64,000 bases of DNA. It comes from Apium graveolens (Eukaryota > Streptophyta > Magnoliopsida > Apiales > Apiaceae). The translations under genes and the position numbers were made by a program. Positions within the stretch are counted from its first letter, which is position 1. The number at the start of each line of letters is the position of its first letter. The notes beneath the pieces were generated by a model. The model ran no database searches and had not been told where the DNA came from. It saw only the letters and a program-made list of their open reading frames with translations. The DNA lies in assembly GCF_009905375.1 (NCBI RefSeq), contig NC_133650.1:174017485-174081484 (forward strand). The letters are read 5' to 3'. Positions 44,016 to 57,149 of the stretch are shown in pieces.

Positions 44016-47000
44016 TTACTGATAATACTTTCGGAGATGCTCCGCATTCCATGCTCGCGGAACCAACTTCCCTTCCATGTCCTCAAGGTGATAAGTACCC
44101 TTCCACAAAATTACTTTTATCTTGTATGGTCCTTCCCAATTAGCTCAAAATACTCCATGCTGGGGATTCTTTGTGTTTGGCATTACCTTCCTGAGCACCA
44201 GATCTCCTACCTTCAGCAGATGTCCCTTTATCTTCTTATTGTAATACCTTGCAGCACGCTGTTTATATGCCGTGAGCCTCAGCTGAGAATTTTCTCTTGC
44301 TTCTTCCAAGAGATCTAAATGAAGCCTTTGGTTGATTTCTGCATTTTCCTCCCTGTAACGATCTCTACGAAGCGACCCTGAGCCAACCTCCACAGGAACC
44401 ATAGCTTCATAACTGTAAGTCAGCATAAACGGAGTTTCCCCGTAGTAGATCTCGGAGTAGTGTTGTAGGATCACATCACTTTTGAGAGTTCTTCGGGCCA
44501 ATTTCCTTTGCGCTCCTCCAATTTTGTCTTAATGGTATGCTTCATTATTTTATTCACGGCCTCTGTTTGTCCATTGCTTTGAGGATGATAGACTGCTGCA
44601 AATTCCTTCTTAATTTTCAGATCCTCACACAACTATCGCAACTCCTTGCTATCAAACTGCTTTCCGTTGTCAGAGACAAGTTTGTAAGGAATTCCAAATC
44701 TGCACACGATAGAATTGAAGATAAATTCTTTAATCTTCTTCGCGGTGATAGTCGTCAGCGGTATAGCTTCTGCCCATTTAGTAAAGTAATCAACCGCAAC
44801 CACTGCATACTTGACATCTCCTTTAGCGTTAGGGAATTCCCCAATAAGATCAACCCCCCAAATAGAAAATTGCCACGGGCTCACCATAGGCATCAAGAGC
44901 GTCGCTGGCATAGATGAGTAATTCGCAAAACATTGGCAGCGATCGCAGGCTCTAACGAAATTTGCGGCATCCTCCTTCACAGTGGGCCATTAATAACCTT
45001 GGCATAAAACTTTCATCGCCAACGAGTTACCCCCCGAGTGATTACCACAGATCCCTTATGTACTTCCCTTAAGATGTAATTTCTCTCTTCTTTATCGAAA
45101 AATCTGAGCAGCGGTTGATTGAAGCCCCTTTTATACAAAACCTCATCATATACCACATACCTTGCGGCCTTGTAGCGAAGTCGTCTAGCCTTGAACTTAT
45201 CCTCAGGAAGTGCTCCCTTGTGAATATAATCAAGAATGGGCATCATCCATGTTTTCTTGGGAGCCTCATCTACTTGCATCACCTCAACCTCTGGGATACT
45301 AAGAATCTCCTGGATTTCTAGGGGTATAGATCCCAACAACACAGCCTCCTGGGATCCCATTTTTTCCAGGGCATCCGTGTTCTTGTTCTTTTCCTTTGGT
45401 ACACATTCCAGCCGAACCTCTTTTAACTTTCCAATCAGGAGCTGCGTGCACCTCAAGTACAATTCTCTATGCGGTCCTCAAGCTTGAAACCCCCCATTCA
45501 CCTGGTTTACCACCAACTCTGAGTCACTTTTTGCAATTAGGTTCTGTACTTCCATTTCCAAAGAGATCTTCAGGCCATTGATCAATGCTACATATTCCGT
45601 ATCATTATTCGTTGCATAAAATTTGAAGTGAATTGCACTAATCAAATGATGGCCTTCCGGAGACATGAGTACTATGCACGCGCCTTCTCCTCCATTACTA
45701 ACCACCTCATCTACATGCAAGATCCACCGGGGATGTGGAAAGTCCTCTAAAAACTCCTCAGTATGAGGGGGATGTAGCACTACCAAAGCCTTATCATCAA
45801 CTGCAGAATCAAATTCTAACAAAAAATCGGCTAAGGCCTGCCCTTTAATCACTGTACGGGGCATGTATTCCAAGTCAAACTGTCCCAACTCTATAGCCCA
45901 TTTCAACATTCTCTCTGATGATTCTGGCTTATGAAGGACTTGCCGCAGAGGATATGTTGTATGGACTTCAATTCTATGGGCCTGGAAGTATGGGCGAAGC
46001 TTTCTTGACATAAGGATCAAGGCATAAACCAGCTTCTCCATACTTGTCTAGCGAGTTTCAGCATCGTGCAATCGCTTTCTCATATAATTCACTAGTAATT
46101 GTTGTGCATCCTCTTCTTTTACTAGCACAGCGCTGATTGAATACTCGGAAACGGCAAGGTATAGGATTAGAGATTCTCCATCTTATAGTTTTGACAACAT
46201 GGGAGGGTTCCCCAGTTGTTCCTAGATCCTCCTAAAAACCTCTTCACATTCTGGTGTCCATACAAAGTCTTTCCCTGCCACTTTAATTGCCTTAAAGAAT
46301 TCTTTGCACCTCTCAGATGATTTAGAGACAAATCGGTTCAACGCGGCAATCCTTCCAGTTAGGCTTTGCACCTGCTTTACAGTGGTGGGAGATTTCATGT
46401 CTAGTAGTGCTTTGATCTTTGCAGGGTTAGCTTCAATTCCTCTATGATTGACGATGAACCCAAGAAACTTGCATGACTCCACACCGAACAAGCACTTCTG
46501 TGGATTCAACTTCATGCGATACCTTCTTAGAATGTTAAACATTTCAATCAAGTGTTCGACATGATCGTTTGCCTCTTTGGACTTTACCAACATATCGTCC
46601 ACATATACCTCCATGGTTCTCCAAATGATTCTTGAACATCATGTTCACCAACCGGTGGTAGGTCGCGCCAACGTTAATCAATCCAAATGGCATCCCTATG
46701 TAGCAATATAACCCTCTATCAGTGATGAAGGATGTATAGCAAGGCATGCCCTGCCGTCACGTCAACCAACTAATCAATTTGTGGGAGCGAAAAACTATAT
46801 TTTGGGCAAGCTTTGTTGAGATCTGTGAAATCTACATACATCATCCACTTCCCATTTGGTTTTTTCACAAGCACTGGATTCGCAAGCCATTCGTGGTAAA
46901 AAGAATCTTTAATCAAACAAACTTCTGACAGGATATCTACCTCTTCCTTTAATGTTATCGCCCTTTCCCCGCTCACCGGGTGACGCTTTTGTCGTATGCC

Positions 47001-47141
47001 CGTGCAATTAGGGAAAATGTTCAGCCTATGACACATTACCCCTGGGTCGATTTCCACCATGTTCGAATGACTCCATGCGAAGACATCGAGATTTTTAATC
47101 AGAAAATGGGTAAGCCTTTCCCTCGTTTCATAACTTAGTTG
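44016..47141 (-). pseudogene. pol: pol of element 2, unit E (RT N-terminus to integrase; protease missing)
   Basis: Integrase (44016-45462 with WGVDLIG and VSDNGKQF), RNase H (45478-46041), RT with YVDD (near 46595) and RT N-terminus to 47060. The RT catalytic block is missing at 46748-46765 as in A and C, and TGA lies at 44145-44147. Private lesions include TAA at 44981 near the integrase zinc domain. The right end breaks in the RT N-terminal region at CATAACTTAGTTG and joins unit F. Confidence 0.85.
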
Positions 47142-47517
47142 TTCATATCTAGGACGCGTCCTTGTATAATATGCATGGCTATGAGATGGTCATGTTGTGG
47201 CAAGTCTGTCACTTATATTTTCCTCACAAAAAGTGCACTTTCTAGCATTCACAATGAACACTTGGTTGAGGTCTCATACACATCTTCATAATCCATGCAA
47301 CTATAATGGACGTGTCATCCCATCAGGGCGCGTCATCATTATAATTCGGGTAATTTTTTGAGGTGCTCATAAAATTGGTTTATCCTTGTTTTTATTTTCA
47401 AACAACTCATATTATGCAGGCATATCATTTTTTATATTACCATACGTCTTTAGTCTTCAAGATGCGTCCACATTTCTGGACACGTCCTGTACTGATATCT
47501 TACATGTCTTTTTTTAG
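47142..47517. other. Start of unit F: aORF intron remnant
   Basis: Begins TCATATCTAGGACGCGTCC, which in other units lies inside the aORF intron. Exon 1 and the AT-rich segment are missing. The intron acceptor TTTTTTTAG is intact at 47509-47517. Confidence 0.65.
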
Positions 47518-48458
47518 ATATGACTTCTCTTCCAAATGGGTTTTCCATAGGGGCCTCCAAGAAACTGAGAGCCAGGAAGCAGGCTCCTGCAAAGTCTGAT
47601 CCAAAAGCTAAAGATCACTCACCGGTGGTGGTTCCTTCTCCTCTTCCCAAGATCATTGACACCACCGTGGTCAACATCTCAGATAAGGAGGACGCGCCCC
47701 CCAAACGCCAAAAGACAATTCCTGACGATCAATCTTTCATCCTCAGATATCTGGGCGCATCCTTATCTGGGACATTTACTGAAGAGGAGGTAATGGGCTG
47801 GACATTCAGAACAGAGCAAGAGACTGAAGAAGCCATGATGAGAGCAACAGCTGAGCTCCATTTACATGCAAGGCAGAGCGCCAACATAGCTGCTAGACTC
47901 AGGGCGCACCTTGTTGTAATCGACACTGCTAAGAGCCAAGCTGAAGACAATATCAGATCTTTGGAAAAGAGCATTACTTTGCTCACCCAAGAGAAAGATG
48001 TTGAGATTAAGCGTTTGTAAGAAGACAGGACTCGTCTTGGGGGTGGGAAAGTGTAGCTTGAAGGTACTGTTATCTCTGTGGAGAAGGCTTTGGAGAGCGT
48101 AGTCACTCTAAATTCCACCATGCAACTGGAGCTAGATCCTCTGAATGATGACAGACTACACGGCTGGAAAGAAGAGAATAAATTGATGTATCAAAATGGG
48201 TTTGCAGATGGTTTTGAAGAGTGGTGTTCCGGGTTCATAGCAAATGACCCTGAATACACCATCTCCAAGTTTGATGAAGATACCCAGAAGTGGGTGAATG
48301 ATTTCATAATCAGGGCTGTAGACTCTATCAAGAATAAAAGGATTGTCCTAGGTCTGGAAGAGGACGACGCGTCCCCTGCGCCTTCTCCACTTCAGGCCCA
48401 GCCTCCACCTTCTCCTCCAAAAGACCAGGGCAAACCTCAGGACGCGCCTCCTGCTTAG
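47518..48458 (+). pseudogene. aORF second exon of element 2, unit F
   Basis: Only the second exon remains: open from MTSLPNGF at 47520 to the TAA after IKRL at 48018-48020, then TAG at 48054-48056, and open 48078-48458 to the PPA stop. It is nearly the same as units B and E. No start-proximal exon or promoter is present. Confidence 0.75.
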
Positions 48459-49230
48459 GACGCGTCTTATGTTTATTATGAACTTTATCTAAACTATCTC
48501 AAGGGTGTAGGTCCCTTTAAGCCCTGCAAGCTGTAAGCTTATTACTGTGTATGTGTTGGATAATGCACTTTAAATTGTTCTTAATTTTCTAATCTTTATA
48601 TCTTTTAAATATTTTATCATGTGGGCGCGTCCTCATAGATGGACGCGTCAACCATTCATTTTTTAGAAGACAAGAACGTTGAAGTGTGCAATTATTATAT
48701 AAAATACCAGATTGGGCGCATCCTATTACAGGACGCGTCCTTCCTTTATATCAAAAATCATCCACGTTTCCCATGTTGCTTTCTCTAATGAATTATGTAA
48801 TGGACGCTTATCTTTTTCCAGGAAAAAATTACTTCATATTATTAACTCCATTTCAAAAATGTTAAAAGTTGAGCATTACCACAAGAGGGCGCGTCCTATT
48901 AAGAGGAGCATCAACCTCAACCATTGGCGCATCCTATGTAACGTGGGACGCGTCGTGTCAAGGTAAAAAATATTTCAAATGACATACAATTTTAAATGAT
49001 CATAGCTTTTATTGAATAATGTGCTCTAGTGTCAAAGTGCACCAGTCACATGGCTACTATGCTCTGTGGGGAACTTATTCGAGAATACGATCCTTCAACT
49101 AGTTCTAAGGTAAGTAGTATATGCACCTATGCTAGGAGGAATTTTATTGCTTCTAGCCTATAATATGGGCACAGCCCTAAATATATAATTGAAAGTGAGA
49201 ACATGATATGTAAGGGGCCAAAGCCGCACC
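48459..49230. other. Spacer between aORF and integrase remnant, unit F
   Basis: Non-coding, with GRCGCGTC motifs at about 48459, 48625, 48643, 48733, 48891 and 48947. Counterpart of 20529-21310. Confidence 0.6.
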
Positions 49231-49675
49231 TTACTGATAATACTTTCGGAGATGCTCCGCATTCCATGCTCGCGGAACCAACTTCCCTTCCATGTCCTCA
49301 AGGTGATAAGTACCCTTCCACAAAATTACTTTTATCTTGTATGGTCCTTCCCAATTAGCTCAAAATACTCCATGCTGGGGATTCTTTGTGTTTGGCATTA
49401 CCTTCCTGAGCACCAGATCTCCTACCTTCAGCAGATGTCCATTTACCTTCTTATTGTAATACCTTACAGCACGCTGTTGATATGCCGTGAGCCTCATCTG
49501 AGAATTTTCCCTTGCTTCTTCCAAGAGATCTAAATGAAGCCTTTGGTTGACTTCTATATTTTCCTCCGTGTAACGATCTCTACGAAGCACCCTGAGCCAA
49601 CCTTCATAGGGACCATAGCTTCATACCCGTAAGTCAGCATAAACGGAGTTTCCCCCATAGTAGATCTTGGAGTAG
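49231..49675 (-). pseudogene. Integrase C-terminus of element 2, unit F (truncated)
   Basis: Counterpart of 21311-21755 and cut at the same base by the LTR-like block. TGA at 49360-49362 is shared. TPFMLTYGYEAMVP is kept, followed by small changes (MKVGSG). Confidence 0.8.
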
Positions 49676-50940
49676 TGTATATATATGTACATTTGTATAT
49701 ATATATACATACACGCAAACGTACTACACGAAAACCCAACCACCGCCTGACATCCCGGAAAAATGATAAAAGTTGTACATCCAAGTCATTTATCAAGCTT
49801 ATCCTGTCAAAACAAGGGTCTTACCCAAACACAACCCCGGGGCCTTGTAACCAACAATACCCCGGAGTTAAGGGCCACAAATCAAAGAAAAGGTGCATAA
49901 CTTTTCCTAAGATGCAAAAATCAAGGGGCATACCCAAACACAACCCTGGGGCCTTGTAACCAACATCCCAGAGTTAGGGGCCACAAATCAAAGAAAAAGT
50001 GCAGAATTTTTCCTAAGATACAAAAATCAAGGGGCCTACCCAAACACAACCGGCCTTGTAACCAACAACACCCCGGAGTTAGGGGCCACAAATCAAAGAA
50101 AAAGGCAGCATTTTTCCTAACTTACAAACATTAAGGGGCCTCCCCAAACATAACTCTGGGCTACAAAACTACTCCCCTATCCGGAAACCCGCATAACAGA
50201 GTGGGAGATAAAAGATAGGGCATAATATAATTAGGCCCAAGAAATACTACAAAAGCCCAAGGTAAAAGGACCCCAGGCCCAAATGGCGATGGTCCGCGGA
50301 CACGTGGCAGCCAATCAGGATCTCAACAGTGCCCTATTACCCAAAATAGCATGACAGCATCCCAACCAACCACGTGTCAAAACCTTAGGTTATCCCAGCA
50401 ACAAAGGGACAGCTGGGCTCCGATGCTCATCTGGACCGTTCAATCATTCACCAACCAAGATTCATCAATGGCTAGGATCAAGAGGTACAAACGCCCAAAA
50501 AAGGGTTTTGGGGGTTACCACTACTTTCTTGCTCTCTACACAAATACACACACCAGTTCAATATATTTGAATAACTCATTTCTTCTTCTTCTTCTTTTTC
50601 TTGAAGAAACCTCATTCATATTCTTACGCCAGAGTTGTCGCGGGGACGACACCCCCCTCCGGTTTTGTTTTACAGAACCCCCCCCTGCAGCTTAACCCCA
50701 CGTCATCATTCTTGTGTGGACGGAGCTCGAGCTCGGGTAAGGAGTGGAGAAGATTTGGGGAAGAAACAGGTTTATCAATACTCTTAGCAATATCTTACAT
50801 TCAATATACTCACTGAAAATCAGTTAACTTATTCTCACATCGGTGATGAATCGGGGGACAATCCATTATGTTCTTCTCTTTGCAGGATGATCAAAGAGAT
50901 ATTGAACAATAATTGTCCAAGCAGAAGACTGGTTCCAACA
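49676..50940 (+). mobile_element. LTR-like block (copy 2)
   Basis: Second copy of 21756-23012, with the same TG and CA ends, the same G-box and CCAAT box near 50300-50320, and the same junction to integrase. It retains GGATGATCAAAGAGATATT where copy 1 has lost 7 bases. Confidence 0.55.
49814..50150. repeat. About 107-bp tandem repeat (copy 2)
   Basis: Same number and order of units as 21894-22230, with only a few substitutions, so the array had formed before the large duplication. Confidence 0.85.
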
Positions 50941-51731
50941 CTAAGTATATTATATATCTATTTAGACATTTAGTGTAAAGCATGATCTACATGAGTTGCA
51001 TGGTTGTGAATTGTGTCATTTTGACACTAAAATAATTTAAAAGTCACACCATTTTAGTGTTATATGTTGAAAATGGTATTAATTACATCTTCACTCAATA
51101 TCTATGTACAAATTTAATTAAATATTTTTTTGTGGTGAATAATATTTTTGTTATTTTATATTTTAAACATTCAGTTTACTAGGTTTATATTATCTTTTCA
51201 AATTAATTTTAAAGTTTAAAATATTTTATAATAAATATAAATCATGTCAAACAAAGAATTATTAACTAACTAATAATTAATTTTAAAATAATTAAATTAG
51301 ACTTATTTTCACTTTGATCCCCAGTATCCATTATACCTTAATTAATAGATAATTTAGAAAATCAATGACAGTAAAACCTCCATAAATAATAATTTGATAA
51401 ATGAATAGTTTTGTTCAATGAATACTTTTTTCAGTACGAATATAATAGAGACGATGTATTTTTTATCTCGATAAATGAATAATCTCGATTAATGAATAAA
51501 ATATTTAGATCCAAATGTTATTAGTAAGTTATATTTTCTTTAATCAAATTATAAAGTTCAAAGTAAAACAAATATGTAAAGAAATTTGACAAACAGACTC
51601 AAGATTTCTAAACGACCATAAAAAAGAATCATGACTCATATTTCAATCAATTTTATCTAAAATTTGGACCCAATAGAACCATAACAGTTCAATTTATTAC
51701 GGACAAACAAGAAAATAAATTTTGCTAAAAT
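50941..51731. other. AT-rich DNA downstream of the broken zinc-finger gene
   Basis: Counterpart of 23013-23803. No gene. Confidence 0.6.
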
Positions 51732-52224
51732 CTAGAGTTTGAGATCTAAATTGAGCTCTTCATCTTCATCGGTAGCTGCACTTGCTCCAATATTGTTTTG
51801 TGTGGAGGCAGAAGAATCTCCAAAGAAATCTCTAACTCCAACAAGCAGGGTACTTGTGGCTGCAGGAGGAGCCGAAACAGTAGTAGGGTTTGGTTTGGTC
51901 CCCATCTTGGCATAAAACTCTACCGGGAGACGCCAAGTATTGGTGGAAGAACTGGATGATTCCATTGACATATAATAAGGTGAGTTGTTATAAGTCATTG
52001 AATATCTACTCATTCCCTGTGAGAAGTTATTGTGTACAGCCACTCCTGGATAGTTAGGATAGCTTGCATAATAATTAGCATAATTGATAGGGTAGGGGTA
52101 GGGCTGGTAAGAAACAGGAATTTTAGCCTGCTTAGCCGCAGCCCATTGCCTCTTGTGCCCATTTTGGTGTCCTCCAAGGGCCATTGGTGAAGAGAAGGTT
52201 TTGTCGCAGTAACGACAAGGATAC
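51732..52224 (-). pseudogene. 3' part of the zinc-finger gene, copy 2
   Basis: Encodes the C2H2 finger (CRYCDKTF...MALGGH) through the EAR-type end LNLDLKL, colinear with copy 1. Substitutions include AEAKQ to AAAKQ and LQAEF to LPVEF. The copia element is inserted just before the finger's first residues, so the finger is split from its N-terminal part. Transcription could only come from the copia LTR or beyond. Confidence 0.9.
52220..52224. other. Target-site duplication of the copia element (left)
   Basis: GATAC at the left edge faces GACAC at 57150-57154. Copy 1 has a single GATAC here (AAGGATACATCT), so the right copy has one T-to-C change. A 5-base duplication is normal for copia elements. 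Confidence 0.85.
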
Positions 52225-52581
52225 TGTAGGATCAAAGACGTTAACCAATATATATATATATGAATGTATAGACGCACACACACAAATGACAATACACATA
52301 CAATGAGGCAAGCTCAGTTTTGTATTAATCAGAATGCTAAAGCAAAATAACCAGTTCTCAGCTTACAAAGCAAAGCACATACATACAGACGTTATTTAGA
52401 CTAGCAGTGGTTGAGATAAACTAGGAGACCTCCCACATTCTAGTCATGCTATTACACACACCTAGAAACTCGATAAAAACCTATTGACTCAGTCCTGTTC
52501 CACACAAACAAGGACAACAATTTATTTTACTACTGAAATAAAACAAAATAAAACATGCAGAGTTTAGATTAAACTCCAACA
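52225..52581 (-). repeat. 3' LTR of the copia element
   Basis: Read on -, it runs TGTTGGAG to CCTACA. It has a TA microsatellite near 52248-52262 and an (AC)n stretch. 357 bases, the same length as its partner. Confidence 0.95.
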
Positions 52582-52592
52582 AACTCCCCCTA
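52582..52592 (-). other. Polypurine tract of the copia element
   Basis: Read on -, TTAGGGGGAGTT lies directly before the 3' LTR, where plus-strand DNA synthesis is primed. Confidence 0.8.
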
Positions 52593-52594
52593 AT

Positions 52595-55500
52595 CTAAAC
52601 TCCATGTAGATACTTCACACCCAGCAGTTCCCGCATTCCTTCAAACTTAGCTGTAGCCAACGCCTTAGTGAGTACATCAGCCCTCGGTTGGTTGGTATTG
52701 ACATGTCTGAGAACCACTTCACCTCTCTCAACACATTCGCGTATAAAGTGATAACGGATGTCTATATGTTTACTCCTACCATAAAATACAGGATTCTTGG
52801 CAAGATCGATCGCAGACTTATTATCAATAAATAAAACAACTGGACCAGCACGTACATCAGTTATTTGTTCAGCAAATTTAAAAGCCATATACCTTGACAT
52901 GCCGCTGCAGTTGCAGCCATAAATTCTGATTCACACGAGGACAATGCCACACACTTTTGTTTCTGAGACACCCAAGTAATAAGGTTTTCATTCAGGTAGA
53001 AAGCCATACCTCCCGTGGACCTCCTGTCATCTACATTGCCAGCAAAGTCACTATCAGAGTAGCCTGTTAGCAGGTAGTTCCCTTCACCTCTCGAGTAAAC
53101 CAAACCATAGTCCAGAGTTCCTTGAACATAACAAAGAATACGTTTCACAGCTGCTAAGTGCAGTGTCGTAGGAGTCTCCATGAATCTACTTACTACTCCA
53201 ACTGAGTAGGCTATGTCAGGCCTTGTGAAAACAAGGTACCTGAGACCCCCAACTAAGCTTTTAAACATGGTTGAATTAACCGCCTTGCCATGAAAATCCT
53301 TGTCCAAATTCTGCAATGGGTCCATGGGATATTTTACAGCGTTGCACCTCGTCATTCCAGCCTTCTCAATCATTTTCTTTGCATACGCAGACTGTTTAAT
53401 CTCAATATTTCCATCCTTTTGCACCACTTCCATTCCTAGATAATATGACAATTTCCCGAGATCATTCATGTCAAATGCACTGCTCATCTCCTTCTTAAAC
53501 TTATGTATATTACCAACGTTGGTTCCAGTGATCAAAAGGTCATCAACATATACTGCAACTACCAGAACCTCATCCCCTTCTCGCCTTGTGTACACAGAAT
53601 GTTCATAGGGACACTTCACAAAACCCAGATCTTCCAGACATTTATTCAAGCGAGCATACCAAGCCCTGGGTGCTTGACGTAGCCCATATAACGCTTTCAG
53701 CAGCTTATAAACCTTATATTCCTGACCCTTCTTCACAAAACCCTCAGGCTGGACAATGTATACCTCCTCTTGAAGGTCCTCATTCAAGAATGCCGATTTT
53801 ACATCAAGGTGATGAACCTCCCATGCATTTTTAGCAGCAAGAGCAAGTAATAATCGCACGGTTTCCAGCCTAGTCACAGGTGCAAAAACCTCTTCATAAT
53901 CGATTCCTTGTTGCTGCACATAGCCTTTGGCAACCAAACGTGCCTTATGCTTCGTGACATTTCCCTCTGCATCTCGTTTCAACTTGAACACCCACTTAAG
54001 TCCAATGGCTTTGTGGCCTTGTGGCAGCTCAGTAAACTCCCAGGTCTTGTTATCTTCAATAGCTTTAATTTCAGTTTGCATAGCATCTCGCCACACCTGC
54101 TCAGTAACAGCTTGTTTGAAGTTGCTTGGTTCATCGACTGCTGCCATTAGAAGCTCCTCATCATATAATGCAACCTCTGGTGCTTCATTGTATATATCAC
54201 TTAACATCCTCATCCTTCTAGGTCCACCATCACTCAATTCTGCATCACTGTTAGCCAAGGAAGAATGAACAGAGCCACCACTTGGAGAGGTACTCGAGTC
54301 ACTTGAATGAGCACTTGAATGAGAATTCTCATCACTTGAATTCTCAGCACCAGGAGTTACATCTCCCCCAGAATTCTCATTCGATGTTGGCTGCTCCTGG
54401 GCATTACCAGAGATTTTGATGAAATTGAATACTGTGTGCCCCCTTTCTTGTTGTTCTTCCCAGGGCCAACTTTGGCTTTCGTTGAAGATGACATCTCGAC
54501 TCACATGAATGGTTCCCTCATTTGGATCGTAGAGATGGTGAGCTTTACTCCCAGGTTCACTGCCCAAGTATATCATTACTCGACTACGGTCGTCCAATTT
54601 CTTGGTGTGAACTCCTGGCACCTTCATGTGTGCAATACACCCGAAGATTTTGAGATGATGCAACTGTGGTTTGCTCCCCTTCCAGGCTTCATGAGGTGTT
54701 TTTCCGGCTACAGCTCGAGTGGGCAGCATATTCAAGCAATAAACCGAGTGTCTCACAGCCTCTCGCCAGAAAATTGCAGGCATATTCATCCCCTTCAAGA
54801 AACTTCTTACCATGGCCACGACAGTCCTATTTCTGCGTTCAACGACGACATTCTGTTGGGGTGAGTATGGAGCTGTGAAATGTCGTTGAATACCAGCCTC
54901 TTCACAGTATAATTTGAATTCCTTAGAACAGAATTCACCACCACGGTCAGTCCATAGTACTTTTATCACTTTATCAGATTCTTTCTCAACCAATTTTCTG
55001 AAGGTTTTAAACATCGTGAGTGCCTCGTCCTTAGATTTCAGTAAATAGACCCACATATATCTACTAAATTCGTCAACCAGCAACAGAAAATACCGATTTC
55101 CGGCAGAAGTTTGTGGTGTGAATGGGCCACAAATATCTGCATGTATCAGCTCCAAGACAGATTGAGCACAAAAATTCGATTTTGCAGGGAATGAACTCCG
55201 AGTTTGTTTAGACATCAAACAGCCATCACACAGTGCCTTGGGGTGAATCAGTTTTGGCAAACCATGAGCCATTTCTTCATTGGACATCATAATCAAAGCA
55301 GGGAAATTTACATGGCCAAGACGAGAATGCCAAAGCCATGTATCTTTCTCAACCTTGGAGATCAAACAAGTATGCTCACTACTTTCAATTCTGATCTTGT
55401 ACAATCTATTAGCAGTACGTTCCACTTTCATTAACAATTTCCCTTGGTCATCACGAACCCAAAGATACTCTCCTTGTAGCACTACTTTATTTCCCTCTTC

Positions 55501-56757
55501 GGATAATTGCCCCAGACTTATAATATTATTACGAAGAGAGGGAATATAATATACCTCGTGCAGCTTTCGTGTTTCACCATTTTTGCAATTCATCGTAATA
55601 GACCCTTTGCCTCTGATTGTCACTGTGGAGTTGTCACCAAATCTCACTTGTCCAGTCACTGTCTCATCTAGCGAGCTAAATTTGCTACTTTGGCATGTCA
55701 TGTGGTTTGATGCTCCGTTATCAAGATACCACACGTCAGTGTCGACATTGGTTTCTTTGCTCTGCTTCAGCACCGGGATAACACCCTTCTCGTTCAGCAA
55801 TACCATTCCCCTGTTCGTCACTTCTCCACATTCAGTCAAAAGTAAGGCAGGTTCATCTCCCAGGACTTCAGTCTGATTCAAGTTCACCTCCAGTTCAGGT
55901 TTCTTAAAACGCTTTGGTTTCTTACACTCGGCTGCATAATGACCGTAGGCTTGACAGTTGAAGCACCTCACGTGGCTTTTGTCACGATTCCAACGCCCCC
56001 GTGCATTCATTGATCCCTCTGTGCCTCTGTTAGCAGATCGATTTTGCCACTCCTCCCTGGTGAGCAAAAGTTTGCCCTCCTTTGTTTCCCTCCTTAACCA
56101 TTCCTCCTCTGTCAGCAATAATTGATCCTTATTTGCACTGCTGTTCGCACCAGCTTGACCCCTCATTCTCTCTTCATGAGTTTTGAGTGACCCTATTGTC
56201 TCCTCTACTGTCATCTTCTCAAGATCACCGAATTGTTCAATTGTTGAGGCGATTTGCAGAAACTTGGGTGGGACTGCACGCAGCAACTTCTTGACAACAT
56301 AGCTTTCACTCACTTCTGAGCCTAGTGCACGTATATTTGACACTAGCCCATTGATTTTCAGGTAAAAATCGTCAATCTTATCTGTCTCCTTCATGACTAA
56401 GGCTTCAAACTCTGCCTGTAATGTCTGAACTTTGGCCGTCTTGGCCCGATCAGCTCCTTGACATATGGTCTTTATTGCCTCCCACGCCTCTTTCGACGTC
56501 TTCTTTTCTGCCAGGGACAACAATACATCCTCGAGAATCCCTTGATAGATCATAGCCAGTACAATCTTATCCATTTTTTCTTCAGTTACACCTTTTGGAT
56601 CGCTGGGCTCAACAGCCTTCCACACTCCGTGGGCTTGCATATACACTCTCATTTTCATGGACCAGGCTGTGTAGTTCTCCCGTGTAAGTGTTGGATAACT
56701 CAGGCCTATTGATCCTCCCTTAACCTTGTTCTCCTCCATGGTTGTTGTTTTCGACAT
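52595..56757 (-). pseudogene. Copia gag-pol polyprotein with one frameshift in RNase H
   Basis: One ORF of 1298 codons (56757-52861) carries gag, a CCHC knuckle at residues 265-278 (CFNCQAYGHYAAEC), protease (DNGAS at 346-350), integrase zinc domain, DD35E core (Asp 541, Asp 604, Glu 640), RT (YVDD at 1070-1073) and RNase H (DSDFAGNVDD, CESEFMA). At about 52865 a single-base loss in an A-rich stretch ends the frame at TAA; the rest of RNase H (IDNKSAIDLAKNP to the end) continues in another frame to 52595. The integrase has NVVVERRN where NGVVERRN is usual. Apart from the frameshift the ORF is open throughout, so inactivation is recent. Confidence 0.9.
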
Positions 56758-56777
56758 TCACGTACCCAGTGTTGCAG

Positions 56778-56789
56778 GCTCTGATACCA
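56778..56789 (-). other. Primer binding site of the copia element
   Basis: Read on -, TGGTATCAGAGC, the usual copia site that pairs with initiator tRNA-Met, three bases after the 5' LTR. Confidence 0.9.
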
Positions 56790-56792
56790 CAA

Positions 56793-57149
56793 TGTAGGAT
56801 CAAAGACGTTAACCAATATATATATATATGAATGTATAGACGCACACACACAAATGACAATACACACACAATGAGGCAAGCTCAGTTTTGTATTAATCAG
56901 AATGCTAAAGCAAAACAACCAGTTCTCAGCTTACAAAGCAAAGCCCATACATACAGATGTTATTTAGACTAGCAGTGGTTGAGATAAACTAGGAGACCTC
57001 CCACGTTCTAGTCATGCTGTTACACACACCTAGAAACTCGATAACAACCTATTGACTCAGTCTTGTTCCACACAAACAAGGACAACAATTTATTTTACTA
57101 CTGAAATAAAACAAAATAAAACATGCAGAGTTTAGATTAAACTCCAACA
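56793..57149 (-). repeat. 5' LTR of the copia element
   Basis: Same 357-base length and ends as the 3' LTR. It would drive the element and, since it points toward the 3' part of the zinc-finger gene, might also drive that fragment through read-through. Confidence 0.95.

Larger units (their letters stand above)
52225..57149 (-). mobile_element. Ty1/copia LTR retrotransposon inserted in the zinc-finger gene
   Basis: The element is 4925 bases, in the same orientation as the host gene (-). It has two 357-base LTRs, a tRNA-iMet-type primer binding site, a gag-pol ORF and a polypurine tract. The LTRs differ at 8 sites by eye (2.2%), pointing to an insertion of the order of a million years ago at usual plant rates. 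The lineage was not assigned. Confidence 0.95.
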
